Origin: Amycolatopsis nigrescens CSC17Ta-90
GTDB taxonomy: Bacteria > Actinomycetota > Actinomycetes > Mycobacteriales > Pseudonocardiaceae
Length of the DNA: 64,000 nucleotides
Direction of reading: 5' to 3'
Assembly: GCF_000384315.1 (NCBI RefSeq)
Contig: NZ_ARVW01000001.1
Coordinates: forward strand, 8,663,001-8,727,000
A program made the position numbers and the translations under genes. Below, piece after piece: positions 61,106-64,000 of this stretch. Within the stretch, counting starts at the first letter, position 1. Each line of letters starts with the position of its first letter. Below the pieces are notes generated by a model. It was not told the DNA's origin, searched no databases, and saw only the letters and a program-made list of their open reading frames with translations.

Positions 61106-61573
61106 ATGGAGACCCTGACGATCGAACGCGTGGTGCACGCCCCGATCGAGGACGTGTTCGAATGGCTCACCGTGACCACGAACTACACCCGGTCGCCGCT
61201 GGCACTGCGCTGCCACCTGAAGCAGCGCGGTGCCGGCGCGCCCTACGGGGTCGGCGCGGTGCGCATCCATCTGTGGGTGATCGGCTGGTTCCGCGAGCGG
61301 ATCACCCGCTACGAACCGCCGTACGTGACCGAGTACGTCGTCGATCGCAGCATCCCGCCGTCCCGCCACGAGCTCGGCCGCATGACGTTCACGGAGGTCA
61401 CCGGCGGGACCCGCGTCGAGTGGGTCACCCGCGTCGAGGTCAAGTTCCCGTTCATCGGGGCGTTCCTCACCCGTGCGCTCGCCCGGCCGATAATCCCCCG
61501 TGTCTTCGGCACGATTCTCGACGCCGCCGAAACCGCGCTCTCTGGCGGTGGAAAGAAACCCGGGAACGCCTAG
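61106..61573 (+). CDS. SRPBCC-family protein
   Basis: This protein has 155 residues; GGAGGAAGGGAA precedes the ATG. It shows the polyketide cyclase/START-like fold: LTIERVVHAPIEDVFEWLTV at the start, ITRYEPPYVTEYVVDRSIPP and MTFTEVTGGTRVEWVTRVEV in the sheet, and a long C-terminal helix. It probably binds a lipid or aromatic ligand. The function is unknown. Confidence 0.85.
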   Translation: METLTIERVVHAPIEDVFEWLTVTTNYTRSPLALRCHLKQRGAGAPYGVGAVRIHLWVIGWFRERITRYEPPYVTEYVVDRSIPPSRHELGRMTFTEVTGGTRVEWVTRVEVKFPFIGAFLTRALARPIIPRVFGTILDAAETALSGGGKKPGNA

Positions 61574-61622
61574 CGGCATGCGATACTCCCGGCGGCGTCG
61601 AGCACGGAGCGAGGAGGCCGGA

Positions 61623-62423
61623 GTGGGTACGGCATGGTCGGCCGAACAGGTCGTGACGGCCGTGCGCGACTCGCTGGGCCGTTCGGGCGCGACGAGCCAG
61701 GGTTTCCGGCTCGACGCGGTCTGGCCGGAGCGCGGCGAGCTCGTGTTGACCTTCCGGTGGTGGCGGGACCCGAACACCTACGCGGTACGGTTCCCGCTCC
61801 CCGACGGCGCTCTGCCGGAAAGCCCGTGGACGGGACTGCCGGTCGCCTCGGCGCGGGACTGGGCGCAGGACTTGGCCGGCCTGCTCGCCGAGGAGCTCGA
61901 CACCGGCGCCGTCCGTCGCGCACGGCGCCTGCGGCACAACGGCCTCAACGACACCGTGGAACTCGACTGGCGCGACGCGGTCCACCCGTGCCCGCCCGGC
62001 TACTACAGCAGCGCGGTGGTGCTGCCCGACGCTCTTCCGTCCGGCTTGCGCGCCGATTTCGGCCGGTCACTGGGCGCGGCCGGGCTGGATGTCACCACGC
62101 CGCAACGCCAGTACCGGCGGGGTGAGCTGCTGAGCTGGCGCAAGCTCTGCACGGACAGCACCTCCCCCGAACCGGTCGGGCACGCCTCGGTCGCCTGGCA
62201 CCCCGCGCTGCCCGCCACCGCCACCCTGGACGTGCTCCAGCTGCTGCCCGGCGTACCCGACGCCGCCGCGCCGTATCTGGCCCGGATGGCGGTGCACGAT
62301 GCCGCCGAAGCCGGAGCCCAGCAGGTGCGGGCCGAGTGCGCACATCCACGGCTCGCCGAAGCCGGCTTTCGTCAGACGGGTCCGAGCGATTCTGGCATAG
62401 TGGACACCACCGCACTCGACTGA
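61623..62423 (+). CDS. Unknown actinobacterial protein
   Basis: This protein has 266 residues from the GTG at 61623, six bases after GAGGAGG; longer in-frame starts overlap the SRPBCC gene. It is soluble, with WSAEQVVTAVRDSLGRSGAT at the start and AWHPALPATATLDVLQLLPG in the second half. The last part, MAVHDAAEAGAQQVRAECAH leading to RLAEAGFRQTGP, resembles the end of a GNAT acyltransferase fold. I do not recognise a family with confidence. It is followed by a terminator. Confidence 0.65.
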   Translation: MGTAWSAEQVVTAVRDSLGRSGATSQGFRLDAVWPERGELVLTFRWWRDPNTYAVRFPLPDGALPESPWTGLPVASARDWAQDLAGLLAEELDTGAVRRARRLRHNGLNDTVELDWRDAVHPCPPGYYSSAVVLPDALPSGLRADFGRSLGAAGLDVTTPQRQYRRGELLSWRKLCTDSTSPEPVGHASVAWHPALPATATLDVLQLLPGVPDAAAPYLARMAVHDAAEAGAQQVRAECAHPRLAEAGFRQTGPSDSGIVDTTALD

Positions 62424-62451
62424 TTCAGTCTAATCTCGTATTGAAACCTCT

Positions 62452-62475
62452 TCGCCCGGGAGCCCTCCCGGGCGA
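62452..62475. terminator. Stem-loop terminator
   Basis: TCGCCCGGGA and TCCCGGGCGA form a perfect 10-base stem with loop GCCC, followed by GTTTG. It lies 28 bases after the unknown gene's stop. Confidence 0.85.
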
Positions 62476-62528
62476 GTTTGCTAGCTTCGCCGCGTGAATC
62501 CGGGGGCATGGGATTCGCAAATACCTAA

Positions 62529-62540
62529 GAAAGATATTTC
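62529..62540. promoter_or_regulatory. GAAAGATATTTC motif, copy 1
   Basis: This AT-rich 12-mer lies 25 bases before the small gene at 62566. The exact reverse complement occurs 23 bases before the next gene (62850-62861). It may be a shared operator or promoter element. Confidence 0.4.
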
Positions 62541-62565
62541 CACCTATGAGCCGGGGGTTCACCAA

Positions 62566-62838
62566 ATGACGAAAGATATCAGCGACCAGGACATCGCCAA
62601 GTACATGAACCACCTGGCCAAGCTCGAGGACGACGGGCAGCGCACCACCGCGACCTTCGGCCCGTTAACCGCTATGATCGCCGTCGGCGCGTTCCAACTG
62701 GCCATTCGACACCCGAGGACGACCACCGCGCAGAAAGAGATCTACCAGAGTCTGACAGATCAGTTCAAGACGCTGTTCGCCGGCTCGCTGGGCGAGGAGA
62801 TAATCAACCGCGGCGAGCACCCTGAATTCGACAGATAA
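62566..62838 (+). CDS. Small unknown helical protein
   Basis: This protein has 90 residues from the ATG at 62566 (GGGGG about nine bases upstream); an in-frame GTG at 62494 would give 114 residues but lacks a ribosome site. It contains TKDISDQDIAKYMNHLAKLE and TAQKEIYQSLTDQFKTLFAG. It is acidic and helical with one mildly hydrophobic segment (TAMIAVGAFQLAI). No family is recognised. It lies 46 bases before the arylsulfotransferase-like gene and shares a 12-base upstream motif with it. Confidence 0.6.
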   Translation: MTKDISDQDIAKYMNHLAKLEDDGQRTTATFGPLTAMIAVGAFQLAIRHPRTTTAQKEIYQSLTDQFKTLFAGSLGEEIINRGEHPEFDR

Positions 62839-62849
62839 CACAGCAACCT

Positions 62850-62861
62850 GAAATATCTTTC
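62850..62861. promoter_or_regulatory. GAAATATCTTTC motif, copy 2 (inverted)
   Basis: This is the exact reverse complement of the motif at 62529-62540. It stands 23 bases before the ATG of the arylsulfotransferase-like gene. Confidence 0.4.
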
Positions 62862-62884
62862 ATTCGCATTTACCTGGGGGAATC

Positions 62885-64000
62885 ATGCGGGAAATCGATC
62901 GTCGCGGCATGCTGCGCCGTATCGGCCTGGTGGGAGCGGTCGCCGGTGCGGCGAACCTGATCACCGTCTCACCCGGCGCGGCCGCCTCACCCGGCGCGGT
63001 CGCCTTGCCGAAAAACCTCACCGGCGTCGGCATATCGGACGCGCTGCGGGGCATACCAGCGGTCGACAAGCCTCAGATGACCGTGCTCGTCGACCGTCCG
63101 GGGACCGCCCGCGGGCAGATCTACTACAACTACCGCGGCATGGTCATCGCAGATCAGCACGGGATCACGACCAGCTTCCAGCCCTCCACCCAGTTCTGCA
63201 CCGACTTCCGGTTGCAGACCTACCGGGGCAGGCCCCTGCTCACCTGGTGGGAGCGGGTCACCGGCGACCCGAGCGGCGGCGGCGTGTGCAAGCTCGCGGA
63301 CGGCTCCTTCACCCTCGTCGACTCAATCGGCCCGCTCGGCCCGCTCACTCCCGATCTGCACGAGTTCGTGGTGACGCCCTGGAACACCGCGCTGATCACG
63401 GTGTACCAGGACATCCCCTACGACCTGTCCCCCATCGGCGGCCCGAAGCAAGGCCGGCTGTTCGACTCGCTCTGGCTCGAGGTGGACATAGCCACCAAGA
63501 CCGTCCTGCACCAGTGGCGTGCCAGTGACCACATACCGCTCACCGACACCTACGCCCGGTTGCCCGAGAAGCTCGAAGAACCCTTCGACTACTTCCACAT
63601 CAACTCGATCAACCCTGACGTGGACGGCAACATCCTGATCTCCGCCCGGCACACCTCGGCGGTGTACAAGATCGACCGGCGGGGCCGGCGCGTCCTCTGG
63701 ACCATGGGTGGCAAGAGCAGCGACTACCAGCTCGACGGCGACGCCTCGTTCAGCTGGCAGCACGACGTGCAGGCGGTGGACGCGCACACCCTCCGGCTGT
63801 TCGACAACGCCAGCGACGGCACCGTGGTGGACCGCCCGCACAGCAGGGTGATCTGGGTCCGGCGCGACCCGCGGACCAGGAAGGTCAGCCTGGTACGGGA
63901 ATGGGCGCATCCCGACGGTGTATCCAGCCCCGCCATGGGCAACGCGCAGCGGCTGCCCAACGGCAACACCTTCGTCGGCTGGGGCTGGGCCAACCGGCTG
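62885..64000 (+). CDS. Tat-exported arylsulfotransferase-like protein, C-terminus cut by window edge
   Basis: 372 codons stay open to the window end, starting at the ATG at 62885 (GGGGGAA just before it). The Tat signal reads DRRGMLRRIGLVGAVAGA. The mature part has ASST-type propeller features: GQIYYNYRGMVIADQHGITT, DYFHINSINPDVDGNILISA, RHTSAVYKIDRRGRRVLWTM-like blades, GGKSSDYQLDGDASFSWQHD and NAQRLPNGNTFVGWGW. Actinobacterial ASST-like proteins are secreted six-bladed propellers; whether this one transfers sulfate is unknown. SPGAAASPGAVA after the signal derives from a short tandem repeat (TCACCCGGCGCGG twice). Confidence 0.85.
   Translation, partial: MREIDRRGMLRRIGLVGAVAGAANLITVSPGAAASPGAVALPKNLTGVGISDALRGIPAVDKPQMTVLVDRPGTARGQIYYNYRGMVIADQHGITTSFQPSTQFCTDFRLQTYRGRPLLTWWERVTGDPSGGGVCKLADGSFTLVDSIGPLGPLTPDLHEFVVTPWNTALITVYQDIPYDLSPIGGPKQGRLFDSLWLEVDIATKTVLHQWRASDHIPLTDTYARLPEKLEEPFDYFHINSINPDVDGNILISARHTSAVYKIDRRGRRVLWTMGGKSSDYQLDGDASFSWQHDVQAVDAHTLRLFDNASDGTVVDRPHSRVIWVRRDPRTRKVSLVREWAHPDGVSSPAMGNAQRLPNGNTFVGWGWANRL

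Overview
The window is high-GC actinobacterial DNA. Start codons are often GTG and many genes overlap by ATGA or GTGA. A type VII (ESX-like) secretion locus sits beside many small TetR, MarR, AraC and GntR regulatory units, which fits a Pseudonocardiaceae-type genome such as Amycolatopsis; this placement is inferred from gene content only. I saw no rRNA, tRNA, CRISPR array, NRPS/PKS cluster or phage module.

Region 1 to 30 kb is a mosaic of metabolic and regulatory units. It starts with an unknown gene cut by the window edge. Next is a two-component pair in which a cyclic-nucleotide-domain histidine kinase is coupled to a response regulator fused to a thioredoxin-reductase-like flavoenzyme. 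A FAD monooxygenase, luciferase-like oxidoreductase and hydrolase operon lies opposite a TetR gene, with three GAACnnnGTTC sites between them. Then come an amidase, a MarR/glycosyltransferase pair, an AraC regulator, a P450-SDR operon opposite an IS30-HTH/MarR hybrid regulator, and a secreted protein carrying both a subtilisin and a chymotrypsin-fold protease. A complete ferric-siderophore uptake operon with an iron box follows, then an I36-like secreted protein with a strong terminator and a secreted bicovalent flavoprotein oxidase.

Region 29.4 to 57.8 kb is a type VII secretion locus in several transcription units: eccE with a LuxR-type regulator and a beta-helix AAA ATPase; a response regulator and kinase; a FN3/MoxR/DUF58/transglutaminase-like operon; a kinase-like protein; eccD-eccB; a minus-strand operon of toxin, immunity, YbaB-like protein, small ESX-type protein and mycP; and eccC with two candidate substrates. 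The most interesting part is a NucA/NucB-type DNase with a long disordered N-terminus, overlapped by a SUKH-like immunity gene and transcribed into mycP. Two enzyme-like proteins here have lost catalytic residues: the kinase HRD is HGG, and the transglutaminase Cys and His are Ser and Leu. An IS5 transposase scrap, a DUF222/HNH gene and a truncated VOC gene form an insertion scar inside the locus.

Region 57.8 to 64 kb holds an orphan [3Fe-4S] ferredoxin, an intergenic repeat array matching one 48 kb away, a YcxB-like protein, TetR and GntR regulators, a VOC protein, a polyketide-cyclase-fold protein, small unknown genes, and the start of a Tat-exported arylsulfotransferase-like protein cut by the window end.
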